Translations under genes and position numbers: made by a program | In this document: positions 10,676 through 18,997 of the stretch, in pieces | Numbering within the stretch: position 1 is the first letter of the stretch | How the letters are laid out: the number at the start of each line of letters is the position of its first letter | Assembly (NCBI RefSeq): GCF_011493005.1 | Contig: NZ_CP049160.1 | Location: 1 to 64,000 of the forward strand | DNA: 64,000 nt | Reading direction: 5' to 3' | Source of the DNA: Caballeronia sp. SBC1 | GTDB taxonomy: Bacteria > Pseudomonadota > Gammaproteobacteria > Burkholderiales > Burkholderiaceae | The notes under the pieces: model-generated | Database searches by the model: none | What the model was told of the DNA's origin: nothing | The model's input: the letters and a program-made list of their open reading frames with translations, nothing else

Positions 10676-11062
10676 CTAGTCCTCGTCCGGGTACTTCTCA
10701 ACGATCGCACTGACAGCGCGAAGATGTTCTTCGGTGATCGCATCATAGGCCTCCGCTGGCGCAGCAGTGGCCAAAGAATCGATGGCCTCAATGAGGCCGT
10801 CATTCGCGCGATCACTGAATCCCTTGCCATCCGTCAAAGCATCCTCCAGGCGCTTCAATGCGTCCCAGAGGGTTAGTTTCGCCTGCACTACAGCTCGCAA
10901 AAGTTCGAGCTGTTGCCGCGAAACCAGTGTCGCTATAGCGCGGATCGCAAGGGTAGCTTGCTGTTCGGTGTCTTCTGGCGACACGGCATTTTTCTCTATC
11001 AGGCCGAGAGCGATCAGACGGTTGATGACATCATCGGTGAAGTCGGTACAGGAGTAAGTCAT
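10676..11062 (-). CDS. Orphan helical protein, 128 aa
   Basis: Not recognised. The product is almost all helical, with a long Leu/Ala-rich segment (LAIRAIATLVSRQQLELLRAVVQ) that could form a helical bundle, and an acidic C-terminus ending KYPDED. The ATG at 11062 has only a weak ribosome site (GAGAAC). It has its own terminator and an 82-bp leader upstream. Confidence 0.72.
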   Translation of the reverse strand: MTYSCTDFTDDVINRLIALGLIEKNAVSPEDTEQQATLAIRAIATLVSRQQLELLRAVVQAKLTLWDALKRLEDALTDGKGFSDRANDGLIEAIDSLATAAPAEAYDAITEEHLRAVSAIVEKYPDED

Positions 11063-11144
11063 GGTTCGAAGTTCTCTGAAAATGCTGTTGATTCAACAAG
11101 GCCGGCGTGCCGGAATTTGACGAAGCGTCAAGTTATGCGAGCGC

Positions 11145-11178
11145 AAAAAAAAGCCCGCGCATTGTTGGATGCGCGGGG
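11145..11178 (-). terminator. Intrinsic terminator of the 222-aa gene
   Basis: GCCCCGCGCATCC and its complement form a stem, followed by eight T on the minus strand, 22 bp past the stop at 11201. Confidence 0.88.
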
Positions 11179-11200
11179 CCCGTATGGTTGGATCTGGTGA

Positions 11201-11869
11201 TCAGATCGGTTCTATCTCTTCTGCAGGTGTCGATGCCACCGATAGCGTCACGCGCGAATTGGCGAGTACCTTCTCCCAGTCCTCGGCATACGATTTAACG
11301 TAGTACTTCGCGGCCTCGCCATGCTCGGCAAAATCACGTTGATCTATGATTCGGCCACTCATGGTTTTCACTGCGAGAGTAGTCGTAGTCTGCTCAAGAT
11401 GCACAGGTTCACTGATGTCTGCCTCGTTGGACCACCAAGCCTTGCGAGGAAGTTTGGCGGCGAGGTCGACAATCTCTGGAATCTGTTCGTACGAGAAAAT
11501 CGAGTCCAAAGCGCGCTCTATTGCATGACAGATTTCCCAGCAGGTACTGCGATCGTCGAAGATTTTTGCAGTCGTCAGATTTAGCATGTCACCGTTCTTA
11601 AGGACGAACGACACTTCTATAATCGGCGATTCGTTGCCAGTGCGGACGTAGCACGCATAGTGGTGGATATGTTCGGGGCTCGTACCTGTGACTGGCAAAG
11701 GAGAGTCCTTTTTTAGGTCCTTCGGCCCGCCGTAATCGTTACACGACCACCATTCAATACCGGCCTCGGGGTACAGTGTGCGAACATAGCACTGTATCCA
11801 CTGCTGTAACGGACCGGCTTTCTGGCCACCAAAGGTTCCACTGCGAACTGCGCGAAAAAATTGGTTCAT
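11201..11869 (-). CDS. Orphan protein, 222 aa
   Basis: Not recognised. Of several in-frame ATG codons, the one at 11867-11869 (MNQFFRAVRSG) is chosen: it follows TTAGGAATTTC and leaves room for the leader behind the terminator at 11966-11998, whereas longer versions would begin inside that terminator. The protein is soluble with several Trp residues (EWWSCND, KAWWSNE) and looks mixed alpha/beta. It forms a single-gene unit. Confidence 0.72.
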   Translation of the reverse strand: MNQFFRAVRSGTFGGQKAGPLQQWIQCYVRTLYPEAGIEWWSCNDYGGPKDLKKDSPLPVTGTSPEHIHHYACYVRTGNESPIIEVSFVLKNGDMLNLTTAKIFDDRSTCWEICHAIERALDSIFSYEQIPEIVDLAAKLPRKAWWSNEADISEPVHLEQTTTTLAVKTMSGRIIDQRDFAEHGEAAKYYVKSYAEDWEKVLANSRVTLSVASTPAEEIEPI

Positions 11870-11965
11870 GACGAAATTCCTAATGAGAAAGGGGATGTTG
11901 CCAGCATGTTGCTGACCATTGACCAAGCTCGCGGAAATGACCGACCAAAATGAATTCGCCGCATG

Positions 11966-11998
11966 AAAAAAGCCCGCTGCATCGAAGATGAGCGGGCT
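11966..11998 (-). terminator. Intrinsic terminator of the 46-aa and 125-aa genes
   Basis: AGCCCGCT-GCATCGAAGATG-AGCGGGCT perfect stem followed by six T on the minus strand, 25 bp past the stop at 12023. Confidence 0.9.
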
Positions 11999-12022
11999 GT
12001 GGATTACCAGCGATAGCACGGG

Positions 12023-12163
12023 TCAGTTTCTTGTCACGTTGCGCACGTTGTAGCATCCAAGAGCGTTTAGATGTTCAGTTGCGCTCTCCTTGCTCCAAGC
12101 CTGCACGATGACTGCTTGTGTTCCTCCCGTGCGACGTGTGACAGTTGCGATCCATTCGTACAC
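12023..12163 (-). CDS. 46-aa orphan protein with GTG start
   Basis: A 46-codon ORF with a GTG start at 12161-12163 behind a strong AAGGAGAAATA ribosome site. It begins VYEWIATVTRRTGGTQ and ends RNVTRN just before a terminator. The pattern of alternating hydrophobic residues (IATVTRR, AVIVQAW) followed by a helix (SKESATEHLNALG) suggests a small beta-alpha fold. It follows the 125-aa gene on the same strand after 61 bp. Standard callers with a length cut would miss it. Confidence 0.65.
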   Translation of the reverse strand: MYEWIATVTRRTGGTQAVIVQAWSKESATEHLNALGCYNVRNVTRN

Positions 12164-12224
12164 TCTATTTCTCCTTTTCGACCGTTGATAACAGGGCCGC
12201 TATTGGGGTAAGTTCGCGGCCCGG

Positions 12225-12602
12225 TCAAGTTGCGCTTAGGTCGTCAGTGCCGTACACGGCAGCGAGCGCCGCGTTGGCTGCCGCTCGCGCTGCTGCAGCT
12301 TTGATTTTGCGATCGTGGACACCTAACTCCTCTAGCTTCTCGGCGGTTGCGCGCCAAACTTTCGAGAAAACCGCACCTCGCCGTTCAAACTCTGCAATGT
12401 TGAACACTTCCACCGGCGATGGAGCTAGCCGGGCCGCGACGTCGCGCGCCTCTTCTTCGGTGTAACGCGCGGCGTTACGCGAACTAGACTCCCAATGATG
12501 GCCAGTGAAGTAAATTGTTCCCTCGTATTGCTCAACCATGTCGAACATGGCGGGCTGTGCGGTCAAGTGTTCGCGCAGAGCAAATTCCCTGATCTGTTGC
12601 AT
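12225..12602 (-). CDS. Orphan protein, 125 aa
   Basis: Not recognised. The start is set at the ATG at 12600-12602 (MQQIREFALREHL), preceded by CCAAGGAAGCG; an upstream in-frame codon lacks a ribosome site. The C-terminal third is a long Ala-rich helix (KIKAAAARAAANAALAAVYG). Soluble. Likely first gene of a two-gene unit with the 46-aa ORF. Confidence 0.72.
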   Translation of the reverse strand: MQQIREFALREHLTAQPAMFDMVEQYEGTIYFTGHHWESSSRNAARYTEEEARDVAARLAPSPVEVFNIAEFERRGAVFSKVWRATAEKLEELGVHDRKIKAAAARAAANAALAAVYGTDDLSAT

Positions 12603-12758
12603 TTTCGCTTCCTTGGATGAGGTTGATAGGTACGGTCCCAAACAGAGGACCGGGGCGTTTGATCCAGCGCGTCGTATTGAGACGCAGGAGGTGTCTGCGA
12701 CCGTCGGCGTGGCAACGCGAGATGGCCGGATAAAAAGAATTCAAGGTGAACAAGCAAT

Positions 12759-12788
12759 AAAAAACCCAGCGCATCGAGATGCGCTGGG
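12759..12788 (-). terminator. Intrinsic terminator of the LPD29-like gene
   Basis: CCCAGCGCATC-GA-GATGCGCTGGG perfect stem followed by six T on the minus strand, about 50 bp past the stop at 12839. Confidence 0.9.
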
Positions 12789-12838
12789 TTCAATGTGCCG
12801 GCCGCGACTAGTCGGGCATTGACGCCGGTCGTCCGCAA

Positions 12839-13447
12839 TCAGAGAGTCTCCTGTGAAACCGCAGAGAATCCGGAACCGCTTGATCTGCTATAGCCATCAT
12901 CGTGAGTTACGAAAACCTTTCCTGCGGTGGGGCTCGGGCAAACTTTTAAGCGGTCGGTTGCCTTTGTCATTGCTCGCCGGACCTCGGTTTGCACGCTTTC
13001 TCCGCCGTTAATGTGAAGGTTCGGAAGTTGAACGTTGTACAGCTCGCCTCGGTTGAACTGTGCGACAGTTGGCTTGCTCTGTCTCCCGTCGGCAAAGTTT
13101 GCGGCGAACCGCCGGAAGACGCGATCGATCGCGCGCTGAACTGCGGCATCGCTGTTCTCGCGCCCACAGCGCACGCTGTCGGCTCCGAAGCGGATTTGTT
13201 TCCCATCCATCATGTGATAGATGGAGCCCTTGTAATCGATGGAGCCATCAAAGTACGAAGCCTCGAATCGCCCGACCACGCTTTCGACCTGCTGCACGTT
13301 GGGTCCGTCGAGCCAGCGCACAGCGATTGAAGCACCCATGCTGTACGTATCGCTCTTTACGCTGAATTTGACGTCTGGGAAGGCTTCTTTGAGTGACTGA
13401 CGGACCAGTTTTGCGGTTTCGGCGCACGACAGATAGTGGGCTGGCAT
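12839..13447 (-). CDS. LPD29-domain-like protein, 202 aa
   Basis: The N-terminal 75 residues (YLSCAETAKLVRQSLKEAFP, then VKFSVKSDTYSMGASIAVRW) closely resemble the large polyvalent protein-associated domain 29, a domain found in giant polyvalent proteins of phages and conjugative elements and also in free-standing plasmid proteins. The domain's biochemical role is not established. The start at 13447 (MPAHYLSCAE) follows GAAGGAAACACACC. The rest contains a conserved-looking YKGSIYHMMDGKQIRFGADSV block. Own terminator and leader; single-gene unit. Confidence 0.72.
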   Translation of the reverse strand: MPAHYLSCAETAKLVRQSLKEAFPDVKFSVKSDTYSMGASIAVRWLDGPNVQQVESVVGRFEASYFDGSIDYKGSIYHMMDGKQIRFGADSVRCGRENSDAAVQRAIDRVFRRFAANFADGRQSKPTVAQFNRGELYNVQLPNLHINGGESVQTEVRRAMTKATDRLKVCPSPTAGKVFVTHDDGYSRSSGSGFSAVSQETL

Positions 13448-13546
13448 GGTGTGTTTCCTTCTAGGTTGGGTTTGATTCAGGAGAGCGCGGGTTGATGACG
13501 TACCGGCCCGCGCGTCGCATTGGCTTTGCGGAGGCAATGTGTGGGC

Positions 13547-13582
13547 AAAAAAAAGCCCCCGTTTCACTTGCGTGAGTACGGG
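13547..13582 (-). terminator. Intrinsic terminator of the 13606-14327 pair
   Basis: CCCCGT...ACGGGG stem with inner TCACTTGCGTGA hairpin, followed by eight T on the minus strand. Confidence 0.85.
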
Positions 13583-13605
13583 GACGTGGCTTGGCGAGGG
13601 GATCG

Positions 13606-13896
13606 CTAGAGAAGATGGCCGTTAAGAGCCCCTTGAGGAGGTTTGTCCTGATGTTCGATCCTCACGGCGCCGTACGAATACCAGCAGCCGCGAGGGTCAA
13701 GTTCGCAGGCGAGCTTCCGAACGGCGTCAATCTTGCGGATCGCGCCTGCGTGGTCGTCAGGAAACGGCCCGAGCAGTGGCCACCATTTCCGACGGTCGGA
13801 TGCCACCGCGCTAACGTAATAAAGCCCTAGCTTGCTGTCTGGCACCTGTTCTGCCGCGTCCAGCGATACTTCTGGAACTTCGGTTTCGTTGGTCAT
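13606..13896 (-). CDS. Small conserved plasmid protein, 96 aa
   Basis: The ATG at 13894-13896 overlaps the stop of the upstream gene (ATGA), showing translational coupling. The core, SKLGLYYVSAVASDRRKWWP through LLGPFPDDHAGAIRKIDAVR, resembles short orphan proteins seen on proteobacterial plasmids and phages. It is soluble and alpha/beta, with no known activity. It shares a transcript with the 144-aa gene upstream and ends at the terminator at 13547-13582. Confidence 0.7.
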   Translation of the reverse strand: MTNETEVPEVSLDAAEQVPDSKLGLYYVSAVASDRRKWWPLLGPFPDDHAGAIRKIDAVRKLACELDPRGCWYSYGAVRIEHQDKPPQGALNGHLL

Positions 13897-14327
13897 GGGC
13901 TCTCCCACTGCGCCGTCGAGTGCACGAACCGCGGCGTGTCCAGAACGACGTTGCCGCGATAGTGTTCAAGACAACGTTCGAAAGCTTCATCGCGGCTCTC
14001 GTCCTCGTTGACATCGTGAAAGCCCAGGTCCTGTACAAATTCAGGACGCATGCTATCGATGACACGTCGATGGTAGTAACGGATTTCGTTGTCCTCTCCA
14101 GCGACGAGCTGTTCGTGCGCTGTGCCGTGCTCGTCGTCTGCAAGGGGAGTGGTGTACATCGGCCACAGCTCATAACTCAGCGCGATTTCGCAACAGTTGA
14201 CTGCAAGCTCAGCGTCGAAAAAGTAGGTACGGTGGATTCGGCCGCCGGCGATCGCGACAACGTCCTCACGCCAGTGTCGCGTTTCGTCAAATACAACAGC
14301 CTTCAAGTGAATTTGTGGCATTTGCAT
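13893..14327 (-). CDS. Orphan protein, 144 aa
   Basis: Not recognised. The start at 14325-14327 (MQMPQIHLKAVVFDETRHW) follows CTGGAGATGCAA, the ribosome-site variant shared by several array genes. The N-terminal third is beta-rich; the C-terminal half is acidic and helical (DVNEDESRDEAFERCLEHYRG). Its stop overlaps the start of the 96-aa gene. The leader of about 135 bp back to the terminator at 14463-14498 is the longest in this part of the array. Confidence 0.7.
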   Translation of the reverse strand: MQMPQIHLKAVVFDETRHWREDVVAIAGGRIHRTYFFDAELAVNCCEIALSYELWPMYTTPLADDEHGTAHEQLVAGEDNEIRYYHRRVIDSMRPEFVQDLGFHDVNEDESRDEAFERCLEHYRGNVVLDTPRFVHSTAQWESP

Positions 14328-14462
14328 CTCCAGTGAAAAGCCCTCGCGGGCAGAAGTCACAGCGACTGGACATGCGATCTCAAAAGAAAGTCGTATGGTT
14401 GAAGGTGTTGTGTAAGCGTTGCGCCAGTCCGAGATGGGACGGCATTTTCATAGCGTTGACAC

Positions 14463-14498
14463 AAAAAAAACCCTCGATCCGTCGGTGCGGATTGAGGG
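14463..14498 (-). terminator. Intrinsic terminator of the 30-aa gene unit
   Basis: CCCTCGATCC-GTCGGTGC-GGATTGAGGGG stem followed by eight T on the minus strand, 28 bp past the stop at 14527. Confidence 0.85.
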
Positions 14499-14526
14499 GC
14501 AGTGTATTGGCCACAGAATGGGCGAA

Positions 14527-14619
14527 TTAGACGGGTTCGACGCGAACAGTTACCCATTGACCGTCGATCTTGTGATCCGTGAGCAAACAGCCATTCAGAC
14601 GATAGACGCGGATTTTCAC
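14527..14619 (-). CDS. 30-aa orphan protein with GTG start
   Basis: A 30-codon ORF begins with GTG at 14617-14619 behind GAGGAGATCACT, a near-perfect ribosome site. It encodes a short beta-hairpin-like peptide (KIRVYRLNGCLL, then QWVTVRVEPV). Its leader (CCGGGCTTACTC followed by GGAGAT) is nearly the same as the one before the 46202-46552 gene. It ends just before a terminator. Role unknown. Confidence 0.6.
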   Translation of the reverse strand: MKIRVYRLNGCLLTDHKIDGQWVTVRVEPV

Positions 14620-14674
14620 AGAGTGATCTCCTCGAGTAAGCCCGGACAAACGGGCGGATGAGGTTGGACAACAG

Positions 14675-14989
14675 TCAGTTTGCCGTGTCGCTGGCTCGCG
14701 AGACCCATGCCGTATCCGAGGTCGCGGTGGGCTGAAGCGATCCGAGCTGCCCAAGAGCAGCACGGGCGATTCCGCGCAGCTCCTCACGATGCATGTCTAT
14801 CGCGGTGCCATCACGGTCCTTCATGTTAGCGATTCGGTCGAACGCCTCCTTTGCATCGGCGGCGAAGTCGGCGAGGCGGGCCATGTTGGCGAGCTGCTCG
14901 CGGGCGTATTTTCGATCGCCGTGTTCATGGAGCGCGAGAAACAGGTTGAGGGTGCCCGTCCACGTCATTTTCAGAGAGATGGATTGCAT
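14675..14989 (-). CDS. Orphan helical protein, 104 aa
   Basis: Not recognised. The start is placed at the ATG at 14987-14989 (MQSISLKMTWTGTL); the ribosome site is weak, and the alternative ATG seven codons later cannot be excluded. The protein is largely helical (REQLANMARLADFAADAKEAFDRIANM), which could be coiled. It is probably co-transcribed with the 30-aa gene downstream, from which it is separated by 55 bp. Confidence 0.65.
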   Translation of the reverse strand: MQSISLKMTWTGTLNLFLALHEHGDRKYAREQLANMARLADFAADAKEAFDRIANMKDRDGTAIDMHREELRGIARAALGQLGSLQPTATSDTAWVSRASDTAN

Positions 14990-15155
14990 GTTATTGGTCC
15001 GTATCGAGGATTGCCCTTGGAGAAGGGATTCAGTGCACGCTTTACGTGCCGAGAACAAAGCGAAGGAAATGCTTGATCAAAAAGAAAGCTTTGGTGAGGG
15101 GCTGGGACGTCCCGCAGCGGGTGGGCAGCGTCCGCCGCCGGAGCTGGCGTAGACG

Positions 15156-15194
15156 AAAAGAAAATGCCCGCAATCTCCGATGGAAATTGCGGGC
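15156..15194 (-). terminator. Intrinsic terminator of the GHKL ATPase gene
   Basis: GCCCGCAAT-CTCCGATGGAA-ATTGCGGGC stem followed by a T-rich run on the minus strand, 17 bp past the stop at 15212. Confidence 0.88.
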
Positions 15195-15211
15195 GTTGGG
15201 TTGGACTATAG

Positions 15212-16837
15212 TCAGCCTGCGAGCTGCTCGATGACAGTGAGCCTGCCGCTATCGGAAACCTGAAGGATATAGCTCGTGCTCAACGCACTTGCGGTGTCCA
15301 CATAGATATCGGAGAGAAGATCGTTCAGCAAATCTGTAGGTTTCGAGTGACGTGCTTGCATGATCAACCGCCGAAACTTGTCCAGACTCTCGTCATACCA
15401 GCTGTCGTCAAATCCATCGTCCGAGTAGAAATCCTCGAACTGCTCGACGCCTACCCCGGGTCGTACGACGTCCTTCGGGCTGTACAAGCAGATATGGAGA
15501 TCGTCCTCTCCGTTTCCGACAGCAATTTCGTCGTCGGCTATCGTTACTTCGCCCCAGACACCGTTGATCCTTATGGCGTCACAAATCTGCAAGTCAAAGT
15601 CCCATTGAAAACTGCCGGACCCCGCTACAACACCGGGGTTGACGATTTCGTACTGCACATCGAAATCTTCCAGCAACGGGGCGCTAAATAACCAATGGCC
15701 GGCAGGAAGGCGCTTTTCGACGACTGAAGCTCCGATAGCCCTTACGTATGCTAGTTTCAATGCGCTCGCTAAGTCGCACTCGAGATCGACGTAGCAGCTA
15801 CCGAGCACTACCTTGTGATCTCCTCGCTCGAAGTCATCTCGCAGAAGAGGTTTAGCATCGCGAGTTGGTACGTACTTGTACGGGACATACGTGTCCGAAC
15901 AACACGCGAGGCTTTCGAGTTCAGAAAGAAGTCTGGCGGGAACTGCTGGATGATCACGTAAGAGATCAGGTGAGAACTCGCACGCTACGTCCCAGTAGGT
16001 TTCCACGAACGCCACAACATCCATTTCACGCTGTTTTTTAGCCAACGAAGCATGGATAACTTGGCCGACCTGCTTTTCGATCTCCGCCATCTTTTCAAGC
16101 TCGTCGATAAGGCAGTCCCTGTCCGGAAGTTTGGCGTTGAACAGTGTGCTGTCCAGATGAATGACGACAAGCGGCGCGATACAGTGTGGCAAGCCCGCAA
16201 CGAGAAGGCCTTGCAGGAAAACGCGAACATTCGAACGGGCAAGTGTTACCTTGGAAAGGTCTTTGATCCACACGGCACCGATGGGTATCTGTTCGAACGT
16301 TGCGCAGTCGAGAGCTTCAGGGCGATCCAACGAAGTGCCGTTGAAGATGATGGGGATTGGGTAGCCACGTGCGATGGCCTTGAGGGCACCCTCCACCCGG
16401 GTTTCATCGAAAGACAGATTAGCCAACGTGAGGCGTGTCCCGGCTGCAAAATCCCCGGGCACGACTTGAACATCGGACAACTGCAGCAGAGTGCTCGTCG
16501 GCGCCTCGAGTCGTTGACCGCATGATTCAACGGTGAGCCGCTCGCAAGCAAATAGCGCGCTAGTAAATCCCATACCGAAGGGATTTTCGAGCGTTTGTGT
16601 CTGCTGGTTCCACCCGCTTTCAGCCACGGTAAAGAGGTTCTGAAAGTTCTCGATGCCGTGACCGTCGTCGGTTACAGTAAGAGTCTTCCCTACCAGGACG
16701 ATGTCCACCTTTGTGGCACCTGCGCGGCGGCTATTCTGGATCAGTTCGCCGAGGAAGGTCGAAAAGTTGGAGAACGCGAACTTGAGGTTTTTGACAAGGT
16801 TTGCTTCATTGACTGCAACACGTACGGCTGAGGTCAT
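15212..16837 (-). CDS. Orphan GHKL (HSP90/MutL-type) ATPase, 541 aa
   Basis: The N-terminus carries a Bergerat-fold ATP site: N-box ELIQNSRRAGATKVDI near residues 31-46, G1 box TDDGHGIENF near 55-64, and G2 box NPFGMGFTSAL near 84-94. This matches HSP90-, MutL- and MORC-like ATPases, not histidine kinases, because there is no phosphoacceptor or receiver domain. The remaining 350 residues are not recognised; they are acidic near the end (EDFYSDDGFDDSWYDES). It is a single-gene unit with its own terminator. Such ATPases act as clamps or chaperones, and several prokaryotic ones belong to defence systems, but that role is only a possibility here. Confidence 0.8.
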   Translation of the reverse strand: MTSAVRVAVNEANLVKNLKFAFSNFSTFLGELIQNSRRAGATKVDIVLVGKTLTVTDDGHGIENFQNLFTVAESGWNQQTQTLENPFGMGFTSALFACERLTVESCGQRLEAPTSTLLQLSDVQVVPGDFAAGTRLTLANLSFDETRVEGALKAIARGYPIPIIFNGTSLDRPEALDCATFEQIPIGAVWIKDLSKVTLARSNVRVFLQGLLVAGLPHCIAPLVVIHLDSTLFNAKLPDRDCLIDELEKMAEIEKQVGQVIHASLAKKQREMDVVAFVETYWDVACEFSPDLLRDHPAVPARLLSELESLACCSDTYVPYKYVPTRDAKPLLRDDFERGDHKVVLGSCYVDLECDLASALKLAYVRAIGASVVEKRLPAGHWLFSAPLLEDFDVQYEIVNPGVVAGSGSFQWDFDLQICDAIRINGVWGEVTIADDEIAVGNGEDDLHICLYSPKDVVRPGVGVEQFEDFYSDDGFDDSWYDESLDKFRRLIMQARHSKPTDLLNDLLSDIYVDTASALSTSYILQVSDSGRLTVIEQLAG

Positions 16838-16929
16838 CTTGAATCTCCGATGGGAAGCGCTGCCCTAGCGCAAAGGTCTGAGCGCATGCAATGGCCTGCC
16901 AAAAAATAGGCATGCGGATCCCGGAGATG

Positions 16930-16963
16930 AAAAACCCCTCCTCTGCGGTGATGCAGCGAGGGG
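16930..16963 (-). terminator. Intrinsic terminator of the 17035-17325 gene
   Basis: CCCCTC...GAGGGG stem with an inner CTGCGGTGATGCAG hairpin, followed by five T on the minus strand. Confidence 0.8.
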
Positions 16964-17034
16964 CGGTGCTTTGGCGCGGAGACGTCGGGGAGTTCGTTAC
17001 GCGTGCGAGATGCATGCTCCAGTTTTTCGCATGC

Positions 17035-17325
17035 TCACGCGGTGTGCTCGGACGTCGAACTTGCGTAAAGGTGCCAGTCACTGCGGTCCGTCAAAAGGTC
17101 GGAGTCGACGACCTTATGTGGCAGGCGGTGCTCCTTCAGATGACGAATCGCGCCGATGCAAGGCTTCGTTGTATCGTCGTGGCATGCCCACGTCTTGCCG
17201 AACTCCGTACGCATGGTGACAATTTCATGTGGAGTGGGCAGGCATCCGTAGTTCTGTACACGTTCTGATGCTTCGGTGAAAGCGAAGGGACACATGCAGT
17301 TGGTCGAAGAATGGTCACAAGTCAT
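17035..17325 (-). CDS. Small Cys/His-rich conserved protein, 96 aa
   Basis: The ATG at 17325 follows GGGAGTAAAAA. The sequence has an N-terminal C-x5-C-x-C cluster (CDHSSTNCMC) and a central block KTWACHDDTTKPCIGAIRHL, a pattern known from short proteobacterial plasmid and phage orphans. The Cys/His spacing suggests metal binding. Soluble, about the length usual for the group. Own terminator downstream; it is the first gene of the array on this side, next to the hairpin cluster. Confidence 0.72.
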   Translation of the reverse strand: MTCDHSSTNCMCPFAFTEASERVQNYGCLPTPHEIVTMRTEFGKTWACHDDTTKPCIGAIRHLKEHRLPHKVVDSDLLTDRSDWHLYASSTSEHTA

Positions 17326-17399
17326 TTTTTACTCCCACAAAGAATTTGAGAAATTGACGAAAGACTTAGCGCTCGATATGTGCGTTTGAAAACAATGTG

Positions 17400-17932
17400 A
17401 ACGGGAAAGTGCCCGGTAAGAAAATGAGTAGCACGGTCGGTATACGGCAACTTCGGGAACCCCCATCCAGCGCCTTCGCTCGGATGGGTTGGAAGGCGGC
17501 GCTGACGCACCGCCTAGGAAGCCGCTTTGCGGCGGGGTGGGCGGTCGAATCCGCCCTTGCCGCTGCGCCGTTCCGGCTTGCCCCGGGGAGGCCGGCCGCG
17601 AGGTTTCGCGTCCGGCCACCCCGAGGTTTCTCGGCAAGTTTGGCTTCTCGCGCCATTGGAGTGCGCTGCGCGCGTAGGAAGGCGCTTCGCGCCTCGAGGT
17701 ACGCGCTTCGCGCGGGGTTAACGGCCAGGTCCATCCTTAGGAGCATCCTGAACACTGCGCCAGATGGTGGCTGGTAGACCGCTGGCGTGAAGCCCTGCCC
17801 GCGACGCTTAAGCCCACCGGGATGGCCAACCCGCGCGGCGTGTGTGGCAAGCCGCGCCCCTCCCTCTTTACCACTGACCTCCGAGTCCGTTGAGGTGAAG
17901 CATCACATAACGAATGTTGGCGAGACCGGAGC
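17400..17932. other. GC-rich hairpin cluster, no gene
   Basis: No open frame here is convincing. Between about 17510 and 17860 lie at least six strong stems: CCGC-TTT-GCGG, GGGCGG-TCGAAT-CCGCCC, GGCCGGCCGCGA and its complement around GGTT, CCGAG-GTTT-CTCGG, AGGCGC-TTC-GCGCCT, CGCGC-TTC-GCGCG and GCGCGGC...GCCGCGC. This density suggests a structured RNA or a single-strand DNA site such as oriT. The segment abuts the IS3 element and may have been cut by it. Confidence 0.5.
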
Positions 17933-17935
17933 GTG

Positions 17936-18997
17936 TCAATGAGTTTGCGACACCTGGGTGTTTACATTCAATGAGCAAGCGTCAAGTTTTATGCTGGTTT
18001 GGGATTCCTTCTGTTTGGGTGGGTTGATCCATGCGGCAACGGGCAATTCAGGTGGTCGCGGCGCGACACGCTTGAAACGCTCGGGGTGGGCCAGAAAGGC
18101 GGCGTCCAGGGTGGCGCAGCGCGTTCTGGTGAGCTCTTGAGCGCGGCCGTAATGAACGGTGTGCGGGGTCATGAGCGCGATCCCTGAATGACGATGCTCG
18201 GTGTTGTACCAGGCAAAGAATGTCTGGCAGTGCGCCCGGGCGTCCTCGATGCAGCCGAAGCGATCCGGGAAGTCAGGACGATATTTAAACGTCTTGAAGT
18301 GCGATTCGGAGAACGGGTTGTCATTGGAAACATAAGGCCGACTATGAGTCTTGATCACTTCCAGATCGACGAGCAAGGCAGCGACGGTCTTCGAGCGCAT
18401 GCTGGTGCCGCGATCGGCGTGCAGTGTGAGGCAACCCGGTTCGATGTTTTGTCCTGCGACGGTATCGGCAATCAGCATTTCGGCCAGTTCAGCAGTCTCC
18501 CGGGGAGCGATCATCCAGCCGACCACGTAGCGGCTAAAGATATCGAGGATCACGTACAGATGGAAGTACGTCCACTTGCCCGGACCCCGTAACTTGGTGA
18601 TATCCCAGGACCACACTTCATTGGGCTGCACCGCTAACAGCTCCGGCCGGGTGTAGGACGGATGAGTCAATTGTCGGCGCCGTTCACGTACCTGGTCGGC
18701 GCCGGCGAGCAACCGGTACATGGTCCGTACCGAGCTGAGATAGACGCCCTCATCGAGCAGAGTGGCGTAGGTTTGCCGCGGTGAGCAATTGGCGAAGCGC
18801 TCGCTGTTGAGTGCATCGAGCACGCACCAGCGCTCGATGTCGCTCAATGCCAGAGGAGGCCGGGGACGAACTCTGGGCGCAACGGGTTGCGCGACCAGAT
18901 GACGCGCCGCGGCGCGCTGTCGGTACACGAGTGAGCGATCGATGTTCATGACCCGGCACGCACGAGCCACCCCGACATCCGGCACCAGGAGGTTCAC
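17936..18997 (-). CDS. IS3-family transposase OrfB (DDE integrase)
   Basis: 353 residues with the rve-type catalytic core: NEVWSWDITKLRGPGKW near 138-154 (first Asp), TLHADRGTSMRSKTV near 204-218 (second Asp) and NPFSESHFKTFKYRP near 239-253 (Glu). An HTH_21-like region lies before the core. The GTG at 18995-18997 overlaps the orfA stop (GTGA), but in this family OrfB is normally made as an OrfAB fusion by -1 frameshifting. The frame is open back to the A8 site at 19060-19067. The stop lies within the left terminal repeat. Confidence 0.92.
   Translation of the reverse strand: MNLLVPDVGVARACRVMNIDRSLVYRQRAAARHLVAQPVAPRVRPRPPLALSDIERWCVLDALNSERFANCSPRQTYATLLDEGVYLSSVRTMYRLLAGADQVRERRRQLTHPSYTRPELLAVQPNEVWSWDITKLRGPGKWTYFHLYVILDIFSRYVVGWMIAPRETAELAEMLIADTVAGQNIEPGCLTLHADRGTSMRSKTVAALLVDLEVIKTHSRPYVSNDNPFSESHFKTFKYRPDFPDRFGCIEDARAHCQTFFAWYNTEHRHSGIALMTPHTVHYGRAQELTRTRCATLDAAFLAHPERFKRVAPRPPELPVAAWINPPKQKESQTSIKLDACSLNVNTQVSQTH

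Noticed and set aside
17366..17777. Several open frames of 62-129 codons through the hairpin cluster
   Set aside because: They run through palindromic GC-rich DNA on both strands with Arg/Ala-rich products and no ribosome sites.
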